Positions 16,407 to 25,322 of a DNA stretch of 64,000 bases are shown here, piece by piece. A model generated the notes under the pieces. The model was not told the origin of the DNA and ran no database searches. It saw only the letters and a list, made by a program, of their open reading frames with translations. The position numbers and the translations under genes are program-made. This DNA is from Pseudomonas sp. NKUCC02_KPG (GTDB lineage Bacteria; Pseudomonadota; Gammaproteobacteria; Pseudomonadales; Pseudomonadaceae). Numbering within the stretch: position 1 is the first letter of the stretch; each line of letters opens with the position of its first letter. The stretch lies in assembly GCF_019345465.1 (NCBI RefSeq), contig NZ_JAHKRC010000014.1, forward strand, positions 85,294 through 149,293. Direction: 5' to 3'.

Positions 16407-16874
16407 GTGCGCCTGCGTTTGATCGCTGTCGGTTCACGTATGCCTAAATGGGTGGAAGAAGGCTGGCATGAATATGCCAAGCGTCTGCCATCCGAGCTGG
16501 CCCTTGAACTGGTGGAAATACCGCTCAATACCCGTGGCAAGAATGCCGACGTGGCTCGATTCATCCGTCAGGAAGGCGAGGCCATGCTGGCCAAAGTCGG
16601 CCCCGGTGAGCGGATCGTAACCCTGGAAGTGCACGGCAAACCGTGGAGTACCGAGCAGCTGGCGGTTGAACTCGACCGCTGGCGCCTGGATTCGCGCACG
16701 GTGAACTTTATGGTCGGTGGCCCGGAAGGGCTGGCGCCGGAAGTCTGCGCCCGCGCTGACCAGCGCTGGTCGCTGTCGCCATTGACGTTGCCGCACCCGT
16801 TGGTAAGGATTCTGATCGGTGAGCAGTTGTATCGCGCCTGGACAGTGTTGTCCGGGCACCCGTATCACAAATAG
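16407..16874 (+). CDS. rlmH: 23S rRNA (pseudouridine1915-N3)-methyltransferase
   Basis: The 155 residues equal the usual SPOUT methyltransferase length. The SAM-binding knot is visible as VNFMVGGPEGL followed by LSPLTLPHPLVRILIGEQLYRAW, the RlmH signature. The start is nine bases after the rsfS stop. Confidence 0.96.
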   Translation: MRLRLIAVGSRMPKWVEEGWHEYAKRLPSELALELVEIPLNTRGKNADVARFIRQEGEAMLAKVGPGERIVTLEVHGKPWSTEQLAVELDRWRLDSRTVNFMVGGPEGLAPEVCARADQRWSLSPLTLPHPLVRILIGEQLYRAWTVLSGHPYHK

Positions 16875-16887
16875 CTCAGCGCCCTGA

Positions 16888-18783
16888 ATGTCTCAGCCGA
16901 TTCGCCTTAAAGACCACGAGAAAGACTCACGCCTTGTGCGCGGACGCGTCGTGGTCGGCGCATTTGTCGTGGTGGGATTGATCTGCGTATTGCTCGCGCG
17001 ACTTTATTATCTGCAGGTGGTGCAGTACGAGTACCACTCCACCTTGTCAGAAAACAACCGGGTGCATGTGCAGCCGATCCCGCCTACACGGGGTTTGATC
17101 TTTGACCGTAATGGCGTGGTTATTGCGGACAACCGTCCCAGCTTCAGCCTGAGCATGACCCGCGAGCGCTCCGGCGACTGGCAGCAAGTGCTCGACGTCA
17201 TTGTTGAAGTGCTGCAGCTTGCGCCTGAAGATCGCGCCCTGTTTGAAAAGCGCATGAAGCAGGGGCGGCGGCCATTTGAGCCGGTGCCCATTCTGTTTGA
17301 GCTTAACGAAGAGCAGATCGCCCGGATTGCTGTAAACCAGTTCCGCCTGCCCGGGGTGGAGGTGGTTGCGCAGTTGGTGCGCCATTACCCGCAAGGCGCG
17401 CACTTTGCGCACTCGGTGGGTTACATGGGGCGGATCAACGAGAAAGAGCTTAAAACCCTCGATCCGGTCAACTACAGCGGCACGCACCATATCGGCAAAA
17501 CCGGCATCGAGCGTTTCTACGAAGCCGAGCTGCACGGCCAGGTGGGTTACGAAGAAGTCGAAACCAATGCCCGGGGCCGGGTATTGCGGGTGCTTAAGCG
17601 TACCGACCCGATCCCCGGCAAAGACATCGTGCTCAGCCTCGATATCAAGCTGCAAGAGGCGGCCGAAGAGGCCCTGGCAGGGCGTCGTGGCGCGGTGGTT
17701 GCACTTAACCCGATGACGGGGGAAGTGCTGGCCATGGTCAGCCAGCCGAGTTTCGACCCCAACCTGTTCGTGACCGGCATCAGCTTCAAGGCTTATGCCG
17801 AGCTGCGCGATTCGATTGATCGCCCATTGTTCAACCGCATCCTGCGCGGCCTGTATCCACCTGGTTCGACCATCAAGCCCGCCGTCGCAATTGCGGGGCT
17901 GGACAGTGGCGTGATCAGTGGTACTTCACGCGTGTATGACCCCGGCTATTACCAGTTGCCCAATTACGATCACAAATATCGTAACTGGAACCGCACCGGT
18001 GACGGCTACGTCGATCTGGACACCGCGATCATGCGCTCCAACGACACCTATTTTTATGATCTGGCCCACAAGCTGGGGATTGATCGTCTGTCGACCTACA
18101 TGAATCAGTTCGGTATCGGGCGAAAGGTCTCCCTGGACATGTTCGAGGAATCCGCCGGGCTGATGCCGTCCCGCGAGTGGAAACGGGCCACCCGGCGTCA
18201 GGCCTGGTTCCCCGGCGAGACGTTGATTCTGGGGATCGGTCAGGGCTACATGCAGTCCACGCCCCTGCAGCTGGCCCAGGCCACGGCGCTGATTGCCAGT
18301 AAAGGCAAGTGGATTCGTCCGCACCTGGCCAAGACCATCGAAGGCGTGCCGCCGGTGGATCCGGATCCGGTACCGGACATCGTCCTGCGTGACCCGTCCA
18401 ACTGGGCCAAGGTCAACCACGGCATGCAGCAAGTGGTGCATGGCGCACGTGGCACGGCGCGGGTTGCGGGTGTTGGCGCGCAATACCTGATTGCCGGCAA
18501 AAGCGGTACGGCACAGGTGGTGGCGATCAAGCAGGGCGAAAAATACGACCGCTCCAAGGTTCAGGAGCGTCACCGTGACCACGCCTTGTTCGTCGGCTTT
18601 GCCCCGGCCAACAACCCGCAGATCACGGTCTCGGTCATGATTGAAAACGGCGAAGCCGGCAGCCGCGTAGCCTCGCCTGTGGTGCGCAAGGTCATGGACG
18701 CCTGGTTGCTGGGTGAAGACGGCAAACTCAAACCCGAGTACGGCGGTCCCGTAAAGGCAGAGGTTACGGCCAATGATCAGTAA
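16888..18783 (+). CDS. mrdA: Penicillin-binding protein 2 (peptidoglycan transpeptidase)
   Basis: This 631-residue class B PBP crosslinks side-wall peptidoglycan within the elongasome. It has one membrane anchor (about residues 20-42), a dimerisation region with PTRGLIFDRNG, and the transpeptidase domain with catalytic serine in GSTIK, the SND triad residue (MRSNDTY) and KSGT near the C-terminus. It overlaps the next gene, rodA, its functional partner, by 11 bases, which suggests coupled translation. Confidence 0.96.
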   Translation: MSQPIRLKDHEKDSRLVRGRVVVGAFVVVGLICVLLARLYYLQVVQYEYHSTLSENNRVHVQPIPPTRGLIFDRNGVVIADNRPSFSLSMTRERSGDWQQVLDVIVEVLQLAPEDRALFEKRMKQGRRPFEPVPILFELNEEQIARIAVNQFRLPGVEVVAQLVRHYPQGAHFAHSVGYMGRINEKELKTLDPVNYSGTHHIGKTGIERFYEAELHGQVGYEEVETNARGRVLRVLKRTDPIPGKDIVLSLDIKLQEAAEEALAGRRGAVVALNPMTGEVLAMVSQPSFDPNLFVTGISFKAYAELRDSIDRPLFNRILRGLYPPGSTIKPAVAIAGLDSGVISGTSRVYDPGYYQLPNYDHKYRNWNRTGDGYVDLDTAIMRSNDTYFYDLAHKLGIDRLSTYMNQFGIGRKVSLDMFEESAGLMPSREWKRATRRQAWFPGETLILGIGQGYMQSTPLQLAQATALIASKGKWIRPHLAKTIEGVPPVDPDPVPDIVLRDPSNWAKVNHGMQQVVHGARGTARVAGVGAQYLIAGKSGTAQVVAIKQGEKYDRSKVQERHRDHALFVGFAPANNPQITVSVMIENGEAGSRVASPVVRKVMDAWLLGEDGKLKPEYGGPVKAEVTANDQ

Positions 18784-19918
18784 TTTTGACCGCATCCTCT
18801 CCAGCGAGGATGTGATGCGTCGGCGTGCCACGCTGCTTCAGCGTCTGCACCTGGATGGCCCGCTGCTGATTTTGCTGCTGACCCTGGCGGCCGGCAGCCT
18901 GTTTGTCCTGTATTCGGCCAGTGGCAAGAACTGGGACTTGCTCAGCAAGCAGGCGACTTCATTCGGGATCGGGCTGGTGTCGATGTTCATCATCGCTCAG
19001 CTTGAACCGCGTTTTATGGCCCGCTGGGTACCGATCGGTTATCTGGCTGGCGTGTTGCTTCTGGTGGTGGTGGACGTCATGGGCCACAACGCCATGGGCG
19101 CCACACGCTGGATCAATATTCCGGGTGTGATTCGCTTCCAGCCCTCGGAGTTCCTGAAAATCCTCATGCCGGCGACCATCGCCTGGTATCTGTCCAAGCG
19201 GACCTTGCCACCGCAACTCAAGCATGTGGCGGTCAGCCTGATGCTGATCGGGGTGCCTTTTGCCCTGATTGTGCGCCAGCCCGACCTGGGTACGGCCTTG
19301 CTGGTACTGGCGGGCGGTGCGTTCGTGCTGTTTATGGGCGGGCTGCGCTGGCGCTGGATCCTCAGCGTGCTGGCAGCGACGGTGCCCGTGGCGATTGCCA
19401 TGTGGATGTTCGTGATGCACGACTATCAGAAACAGCGGGTTCTGACCTTCCTCGATCCTGAGAGCGATCCGCTGGGCACCGGATGGAACATTATCCAGTC
19501 CAAGGCCGCCATCGGCTCGGGCGGGGTGTTCGGCAAGGGCTGGCTGCTGGGCACCCAGTCGCACCTGGACTTTCTTCCCGAAAGCCACACCGACTTCATT
19601 ATTGCGGTGATGGGCGAAGAGTTCGGCCTGGTCGGCATCTGCGCGTTACTGCTGATTTACTTGCTGTTGATTGGTCGCGGCCTGGTGATCACGGCCCAGG
19701 CGCAGACCCTGTTCGGCAAATTGCTGGCGGGCAGCCTGACCATGACGTTTTTTGTTTATGTTTTCGTCAACATCGGTATGGTCAGTGGCTTGCTACCGGT
19801 GGTGGGCGTGCCATTGCCATTTATCAGTTACGGCGGCACTTCGCTCGTGACGCTGTTGTCAGCGTTTGGGGTTTTGATGTCGATTCACACACATCGCAAG
19901 TGGATCGCACAAGTTTGA
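18773..19918 (+). CDS. rodA: Rod-shape glycosyltransferase RodA (SEDS family)
   Basis: RodA polymerises glycan strands together with PBP2. The 381-residue protein is highly hydrophobic with about ten helices. It shows the SEDS motifs GATRWINIPG, RFQPSEFLKI, RQPDLGTALL and the ESHTDFIIAVMGEEFG loop, ending in PLPFISYGGTSL. The ATG at 18773 lies inside the end of mrdA. Confidence 0.96.
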   Translation: MISNFDRILSSEDVMRRRATLLQRLHLDGPLLILLLTLAAGSLFVLYSASGKNWDLLSKQATSFGIGLVSMFIIAQLEPRFMARWVPIGYLAGVLLLVVVDVMGHNAMGATRWINIPGVIRFQPSEFLKILMPATIAWYLSKRTLPPQLKHVAVSLMLIGVPFALIVRQPDLGTALLVLAGGAFVLFMGGLRWRWILSVLAATVPVAIAMWMFVMHDYQKQRVLTFLDPESDPLGTGWNIIQSKAAIGSGGVFGKGWLLGTQSHLDFLPESHTDFIIAVMGEEFGLVGICALLLIYLLLIGRGLVITAQAQTLFGKLLAGSLTMTFFVYVFVNIGMVSGLLPVVGVPLPFISYGGTSLVTLLSAFGVLMSIHTHRKWIAQV

Positions 19919-19935
19919 TTAAGGTGAATTATTCA

Positions 19936-20946
19936 ATGCAAGCAATGCGTGGCTGGGCCGCTCGATACGCGTCATGGGTGGGCCTGCTGGGTCTGTTCGG
20001 GGCAGCGCAGGGCGCGGTAGCCGGTGACTACGAAGGCTCGCCCCAGGTGGCTGAGTTCGTCGGTGAGATGACCCGCGACTACGGATTTGCCGGCGAGCAA
20101 CTGATGGGCGTATTCCGTGAGGCAGAGCGTAAACAGAGCATCCTCGATGCCATTTCTCGCCCGGCCGAACGCGTTAAACAGTGGAAAGAGTACGGCCCGA
20201 TGTTCCTGACCGACGCCCGGGTTGCCCGTGGTGTGGATTTTTGGCGTGAACACGAAGCCGTACTGGCCCGCGCCGAGCAGGAGTACGGGGTTCCGGCCCA
20301 GGTGATTGTGTCGATCATCGGCGTCGAAACCTTTTATGGCCGCAACACCGGCAACTACCGGGTGATCGATGCGCTGTCGACCCTGGGGTTCGATTACCCG
20401 CCGCGCGCCGAGTTTTTTCGCAAGGAGCTGCGTGAGTTCCTGCTGCTGACCCGCGAAGAGCAAGTTGACCCGCTCACCCTTAAAGGCTCTTATGCCGGGG
20501 CGATGGGCTTGCCGCAGTTTATGCCAAGCAGCTTTCGCGCCTATGCCGTGGACTTCGACGGTGATGGTCATATCAATATCTGGAGCAATCCGGACGATGC
20601 CATCGGCAGTGTTGCCAGCTACTTCAAGCGTCACGGCTGGGTGGCCGGTGAGCCGGTGGTGATTCGCGCCGATGTGACCGGTGATCGGGCCGATGAAGGC
20701 CTGACCCAGGGCATTGAGCCGGTCAAGACCGTCGGGGAGTTGCGAGCGCTGGGCTGGTCGAGTCATGATGCGCTGCCCGACGATATGCCGGTCACGGCGT
20801 TCCGTCTTGAAGGCGCCAATGGCCCTGAATACTGGATGGGCCTGAAGAATTTTTATGCGATCACGCGCTATAACCGAAGCGTGATGTACGCCATGGCAGT
20901 GCATCAACTGTCCGACCTGCTGGTTCAAGCACGGGGCAACAAGTAA
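19936..20946 (+). CDS. mltB: Lytic murein transglycosylase B (MltB/SltB1)
   Basis: This periplasmic transglycosylase cleaves the MurNAc-GlcNAc bond. The 336-residue product begins with a cleavable signal peptide (about residues 1-30, ending AAQGAVAG) without a lipobox cysteine. The catalytic glutamate is in IGVETFYGRNTG, followed by GAMGLPQFMPSSF and the DFDGDGHINIW motif of this family. I took the ATG at 19936 because GGTGA stands upstream and it gives the signal peptide. A second MltB-type gene lies at 26380. Confidence 0.94.
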   Translation: MQAMRGWAARYASWVGLLGLFGAAQGAVAGDYEGSPQVAEFVGEMTRDYGFAGEQLMGVFREAERKQSILDAISRPAERVKQWKEYGPMFLTDARVARGVDFWREHEAVLARAEQEYGVPAQVIVSIIGVETFYGRNTGNYRVIDALSTLGFDYPPRAEFFRKELREFLLLTREEQVDPLTLKGSYAGAMGLPQFMPSSFRAYAVDFDGDGHINIWSNPDDAIGSVASYFKRHGWVAGEPVVIRADVTGDRADEGLTQGIEPVKTVGELRALGWSSHDALPDDMPVTAFRLEGANGPEYWMGLKNFYAITRYNRSVMYAMAVHQLSDLLVQARGNK

Positions 20947-21935
20947 TGCCGTTTCTAGCGATCCGCACACCTTTGAAGCTCGCTGCCTGCGCCGCCCTGG
21001 CGTTGCTGGTGGTGAGCTGCTCCAGCAGCCGTTCGACGACCCCGCAAACCTCTGGCGGTGTCAGTTCCAAGCCGGGCCTGGACATCAACCGCGCCCATAA
21101 AGATGGTGCGCCGTGGTGGGATGTCGACGTATCCCGTATCCCGGATGCCACGCCGACCTTGCACAGCGGTCCTTACAAGGCCGCGCCGTATTCGGTGCTG
21201 GGCAAGACCTACTTTCCGATGCAAGAGTCCAAGACCTATGTGGCTTCTGGCACTGCGTCCTGGTACGGCACCAAGTTTCACGGTCAGAACACGGCCAATG
21301 GCGAAGTGTATGACCTGTACGGCATGAGCGCGGCGCACAAAACCCTGCCGTTGCCCAGCTACGTCAAAGTGACCAACCTCGATAACGGCAAGGCCGTGGT
21401 CCTGCGGGTCAACGACCGTGGCCCGTTTTATTCGGATCGCATCATCGACCTCTCCTACGCTGCCGCCAAGAAACTGGGCTATGCCGAAACCGGTACGGCA
21501 CGGGTCAAGGTTGAAGGGATTGACCCGCAAGCCTGGTGGGCCCAGCGTGGTCGTCCGGCTCCCTTGATGCTCAATGAGCCGAAAATGGCCCAGAACACCG
21601 GGCCGACCGTCTCTACCGGCAAGATTGAGCAATGGACGCCGCCGGCCCAGCAGCACGCCGCCGATGTGGTACCGGTCAGCACACTGCCCAAGGGCCAGGG
21701 TACGTATTTGCAGGTAGGCGCCTTTGCCAATCCGGACGCCGCCGAGTTGCTTCGTTCCAAGCTCAGTGGCATGGTCAGCACCCCAGTATTCATCAGCTCG
21801 ATTGTGCGCAATCAGCAAACCTTGCATCGAGTGCGCCTGGGGCCCATTGCCTCGGCGGGTGAAGTACAGCAAACGCAAAACAGCGTGCGCCAGGCCAATT
21901 TGGGTCAGCCAAGCGTTGTGACGTCGGATCAGTAA
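20946..21935 (+). CDS. rlpA: Septal ring lytic transglycosylase RlpA
   Basis: The 329-residue lipoprotein has a signal with lipobox VVSC (cysteine about residue 25). A double-psi beta-barrel follows (ASWYGTKFHGQNTANGE, then VNDRGPFYSDRIIDLSYAAA). The C-terminal SPOR domain, from about residue 250, targets denuded septal glycan. In P. aeruginosa RlpA cleaves peptide-free glycan. The start overlaps the preceding stop (TAATG). Confidence 0.94.
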   Translation: MPFLAIRTPLKLAACAALALLVVSCSSSRSTTPQTSGGVSSKPGLDINRAHKDGAPWWDVDVSRIPDATPTLHSGPYKAAPYSVLGKTYFPMQESKTYVASGTASWYGTKFHGQNTANGEVYDLYGMSAAHKTLPLPSYVKVTNLDNGKAVVLRVNDRGPFYSDRIIDLSYAAAKKLGYAETGTARVKVEGIDPQAWWAQRGRPAPLMLNEPKMAQNTGPTVSTGKIEQWTPPAQQHAADVVPVSTLPKGQGTYLQVGAFANPDAAELLRSKLSGMVSTPVFISSIVRNQQTLHRVRLGPIASAGEVQQTQNSVRQANLGQPSVVTSDQ

Positions 21936-21946
21936 CACCGATCAAA

Positions 21947-22058
21947 GCGTTGGGCCGGAGCATCAAGGGCCCAAACGCAGTTGCAGAGGTCAAGAATAAA
22001 AGCCCTTCCAGGGGCCGGGACTGCAACTGAATACGCGGCAGTCAGTCATACGACTGCC
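21947..22058 (+). other. Run of three inverted repeats between rlpA and dacA
   Basis: Three hairpins follow one another: GCGTTGGGCC/GGGCCCAAACGC (21947-21978), AGTTGCAG/CTGCAACT (21979-21986 with 22021-22028, enclosing a small GC hairpin) and GGCAGTC/GACTGCC (22037-22058). None has a strong T-run, so attenuation or mRNA protection is as likely as termination. Confidence 0.5.
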
Positions 22059-22110
22059 TGTACAGTTTTGCCCGTGAGGGTAAGTTTCAATTAACAACTT
22101 CGAGAGACGG

Positions 22111-23268
22111 ATGAACATCACCACTTTAGCCAAACGCCTGTGCCTGCTTGTACCGCTGATCGTCACTCCTGCCGCCTGGGCAGTCGAGATGATGCCGTCG
22201 CCGCCACAACTTGCAGCCAAGTCCTATGTTCTGATGGATGCCAGCAGCGGTAACGTGCTGGTTGAGAACAACGGCGACCAGCGTCTGCCGCCAGCCAGCC
22301 TCACCAAGCTGATGACTGCTTACATCGCGACCCTGGAAATCCGTCGCGGCCAGATCGGCGAAAATGATCCTGTCACCGTCAGCGAAAACGCCTGGCGTAC
22401 CGGTGGTTCGCGGATGTTCATCAAGGTCGGCACTCAAGTGTCGGTCAGTGACCTGCTGCACGGCATCATCATTCAGTCGGGTAACGACGCAAGCGTGGCC
22501 TTGTCCGAGCACATCGCCGGCAGCGAAGACGCCTTTGCCGACATGATGAACAAGACCGCCGGCGAGTTGGGCATGTCCAACAGCCACTTCATGAACCCGA
22601 CTGGCCTGCCAAACCCTGAGCATTACTCGTCGGCCCACGACATGGCGTTGCTGGCCCGTGCCATCATTCACGAAGACCCGACTCACTACGCGATCTACTC
22701 GCAGAAAGAGTTCTTCTGGAACGGCATCAAGCAGCCTAACCGCAACCTGTTGCTGTGGCGTGACAAGACCGTTGACGGTCTGAAAACCGGTCACACCGAC
22801 GAAGCAGGCTATTGCATGGTGTCGTCGGCTGTTCGTGATGGTCAGCGACTGATTGCCGTGGTGTTTGGTACCAACAGCGAAGTCGCCCGTGCTGCCGAAA
22901 CACAGAAGCTGCTGACCTACGGTTTCCGCTTCTTCGAAACCCAGACGTTCTATCAGAAGGGTGTAGAGCTGGCTCAGGCCCCGGTCTGGAAAGGCACCAC
23001 CAATCAAGTCAAGGCCGGCCTGGCCGAAGACTTGACCATGACTCTGCCTAAAGGCCAATTGAAAAAGCTGGCTGCAAGCATGACCATGAACCCGCAACTG
23101 ATGGCCCCTATCGCCCAAGGCGATGTGATCGGCAAGGTTGAGGTCAAGCTGGACGACAAGGTTGTGCACAGTGCCGACCTGATCGCACTGGAGCCCGTTG
23201 AGGAAGGCGGTATTTTCCGACGCGTTTGGGACAGCATCCGTCTATTCTTCTACGGTCTGTTCAACTGA
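22111..23268 (+). CDS. dacA: D-alanyl-D-alanine carboxypeptidase (PBP5 type)
   Basis: The enzyme trims the terminal D-alanine from periplasmic peptidoglycan. The 385 residues include a signal peptide ending near PAAWA, the catalytic serine in SLTKLM, SGNDAS and KTGHTDEAG. A C-terminal beta domain and a terminal amphipathic helix (WDSIRLFFYGLF) anchor it to the inner membrane. GAGAGACGG precedes the ATG. In Pseudomonas the gene is also called dacC. Confidence 0.95.
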   Translation: MNITTLAKRLCLLVPLIVTPAAWAVEMMPSPPQLAAKSYVLMDASSGNVLVENNGDQRLPPASLTKLMTAYIATLEIRRGQIGENDPVTVSENAWRTGGSRMFIKVGTQVSVSDLLHGIIIQSGNDASVALSEHIAGSEDAFADMMNKTAGELGMSNSHFMNPTGLPNPEHYSSAHDMALLARAIIHEDPTHYAIYSQKEFFWNGIKQPNRNLLLWRDKTVDGLKTGHTDEAGYCMVSSAVRDGQRLIAVVFGTNSEVARAAETQKLLTYGFRFFETQTFYQKGVELAQAPVWKGTTNQVKAGLAEDLTMTLPKGQLKKLAASMTMNPQLMAPIAQGDVIGKVEVKLDDKVVHSADLIALEPVEEGGIFRRVWDSIRLFFYGLFN

Positions 23269-23286
23269 TAGCACCCACCTGCATGG

Positions 23287-23309
23287 CCCCGCGCTTACAC
23301 GGCGCGGGG
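23287..23309 (+). terminator. GC-rich hairpin after dacA, weak terminator
   Basis: CCCCGCGC and GCGCGGGG form an eight-base perfect stem with a seven-base loop, followed by TTAT rather than a long T-run. Read-through into the lipoate genes is likely. Confidence 0.5.
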
Positions 23310-23347
23310 TTATCTCTGTAGCTCAAGGCTTACGAGGCCAATACGCC

Positions 23348-23623
23348 ATGACCGATACTGAAGTAAAGGCGCCAAAGATCGAATTCCCCAACGTTGATTA
23401 CCCGGTTAAGGTGATCAGCGACACGGGTGTGGGCAACAAGGACAGGATCATCGACATCGTCAAGAAACACGCGACGGTCAACGATGATCGTGTCGACGAG
23501 CGCCAGAGCACCAACGGCAAGTACACGACCATCCAGTTGCACATCGTGGCAACAGATCAGGATCAGCTCTACAACATCAACAGCGAACTGCGAGCCACCG
23601 GCTTCGTACACATGGTGCTGTGA
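23348..23623 (+). CDS. ybeD: YbeD family (DUF493) protein
   Basis: The 91-residue ACT-like protein has the family pattern FPNVDYPVKVI and HIVATDQDQLYNINSELR, ending in HMVL. Its function is unsettled, but it almost always lies between dacA and lipB, as here. The ATG at 23348 gives the usual length. The stop overlaps the lipB start (TGATG). Confidence 0.92.
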   Translation: MTDTEVKAPKIEFPNVDYPVKVISDTGVGNKDRIIDIVKKHATVNDDRVDERQSTNGKYTTIQLHIVATDQDQLYNINSELRATGFVHMVL

Positions 23624-24276
23624 TGTCGCAGGTCTTGGGTATTCGCGAACTGGGTCAGCTTGATTACGAGCGCACCTGGCTGGCGATGCAGCGCTTCACC
23701 GATGAGCGCAAGCTTGAGCCGGACACGCAAGATGAAGTCTGGCTGGTGCAGCATCCGCCGGTGTTTACCCAAGGCCAGGCAGGCAAGGCCGAGCATCTGC
23801 TGTTACCGGGTGATATCCCGGTGGTGAAGTCGGATCGCGGTGGTCAGGTGACCTATCATGGCCCTGGCCAGCTGGTTGCTTACCTGATGCTTGACGTGCG
23901 TCGGCTGGGTTATGGCGTGCGTGAGCTGGTCTCGCGGATGGAGCAGTGCCTGATCGACCTTCTCGCCAGCTATGGCGTGAGCGCGGCGGCCAAGCCCGAT
24001 GCGCCCGGCGTGTATGTTGACGGCGCGAAAATCGCTTCTCTGGGGCTGCGGATCCGCAATGGCTGCTCCTTCCATGGTCTGGCCCTGAATGTGGACATGG
24101 ACCTGGAACCGTTTCGACGGATTAACCCCTGTGGTTATGCGGGGCTGGCGATGACCCAGCTGCGTGACCATGCAGGGCCGATTGAATTTGCCGAGGTAGG
24201 TGCCCGGCTGCGTGTGCAGCTCGTCAAACACCTCGACTATGCTGAGCAGACGACCCTGACGGGCGGAATCGACTGA
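23623..24276 (+). CDS. lipB: Octanoyl-[acyl-carrier-protein]:protein octanoyltransferase
   Basis: LipB moves octanoyl groups from acyl carrier protein onto lipoyl domains. The 217-residue protein contains RGGQVTYHGPGQLVAYLMLD, the invariant lysine region GAKIASLGLRIRNG, SFHGLALNV and the catalytic cysteine in NPCGYAG. It is translationally coupled to ybeD, and lipA begins two bases after its stop. Confidence 0.96.
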   Translation: MSQVLGIRELGQLDYERTWLAMQRFTDERKLEPDTQDEVWLVQHPPVFTQGQAGKAEHLLLPGDIPVVKSDRGGQVTYHGPGQLVAYLMLDVRRLGYGVRELVSRMEQCLIDLLASYGVSAAAKPDAPGVYVDGAKIASLGLRIRNGCSFHGLALNVDMDLEPFRRINPCGYAGLAMTQLRDHAGPIEFAEVGARLRVQLVKHLDYAEQTTLTGGID

Positions 24277-24277
24277 T

Positions 24278-25318
24278 ATGACTACTGCGCAAGACGCTGT
24301 TCAAACCCTGATCCCAACGCTGGATATCTCAGAACGTGCAGCCCGCGCCAGCGAGGCCCGTTCCAAGGTTGAGACCGGCGTTAAGTTGCGCGGTGCCGAA
24401 AAGGTTGCGCGTATCCCGGTAAAGATCATTCCGACCACCGAGCTGCCGAAGAAGCCTGACTGGATTCGTGTACGCATTCCGGTTTCGCCTGAAGTCGACC
24501 GTATCAAGTCATTGCTGCGCAAGCACAAGCTGCACAGCGTGTGCGAAGAAGCTTCCTGCCCGAACCTGGGCGAGTGCTTCTCGGGTGGCACCGCGACCTT
24601 CATGATCATGGGCGACATCTGCACCCGCCGCTGCCCGTTCTGCGATGTGGGTCACGGTCGACCGAAGCCACTGGACGTCAACGAGCCTGAAAGCCTGGCC
24701 ATCGCCATTGCTGACCTGCGCCTGAAGTACGTGGTGATCACCTCGGTAGACCGCGACGACCTGCGTGACGGCGGTGCCCAGCACTTTGCCGATTGCATCC
24801 GCGAGATCCGCAAGCTGTCGCCGGGCGTTCTGCTTGAAACCCTCGTGCCGGATTACCGTGGTCGCATGGACGTTGCGCTGGAAATCACCGCAGCCGAGCC
24901 GCCTGACGTGTTCAACCACAACCTCGAAACCGTGCCGCGCCTGTATAAGGCCGCCCGCCCTGGTTCCGACTACCAGTGGTCGCTGACCTTGCTCCAGCGC
25001 TTCAAGCAGATGATGCCGCACATCCCGACCAAGTCCGGCCTGATGCTGGGTCTGGGCGAGACGGATGAAGAAGTCATCGAAGTCATGAAGCGCATGCGCG
25101 AACACGACATCGACATGCTGACCCTGGGTCAGTACTTGCAGCCATCGCGCAACCACTTGCCGGTACAGCGTTTCGTGCACCCGGACGTTTTCGCCTGGTT
25201 CGCCGAAGAAGGCTACAAAATGGGCTTCAAAAACGTGGCATCCGGCCCGTTGGTACGTTCTTCGTATCACGCGGATGAACAAGCCAAGCTGGTCAAATCC
25301 ATGCTGGTGAGTGCCTGA
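24278..25318 (+). CDS. lipA: Lipoyl synthase
   Basis: This radical SAM enzyme inserts two sulfurs into octanoyl groups. The 346 residues include the auxiliary-cluster cysteines CEEASCPNLGEC and the radical SAM CxxxCxxC motif in CTRRCPFC, with a C-terminal RSSYHA motif carrying the serine ligand. The position directly after lipB completes the lipoate pathway. Confidence 0.97.
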   Translation: MTTAQDAVQTLIPTLDISERAARASEARSKVETGVKLRGAEKVARIPVKIIPTTELPKKPDWIRVRIPVSPEVDRIKSLLRKHKLHSVCEEASCPNLGECFSGGTATFMIMGDICTRRCPFCDVGHGRPKPLDVNEPESLAIAIADLRLKYVVITSVDRDDLRDGGAQHFADCIREIRKLSPGVLLETLVPDYRGRMDVALEITAAEPPDVFNHNLETVPRLYKAARPGSDYQWSLTLLQRFKQMMPHIPTKSGLMLGLGETDEEVIEVMKRMREHDIDMLTLGQYLQPSRNHLPVQRFVHPDVFAWFAEEGYKMGFKNVASGPLVRSSYHADEQAKLVKSMLVSA

Positions 25319-25322
25319 TTCC

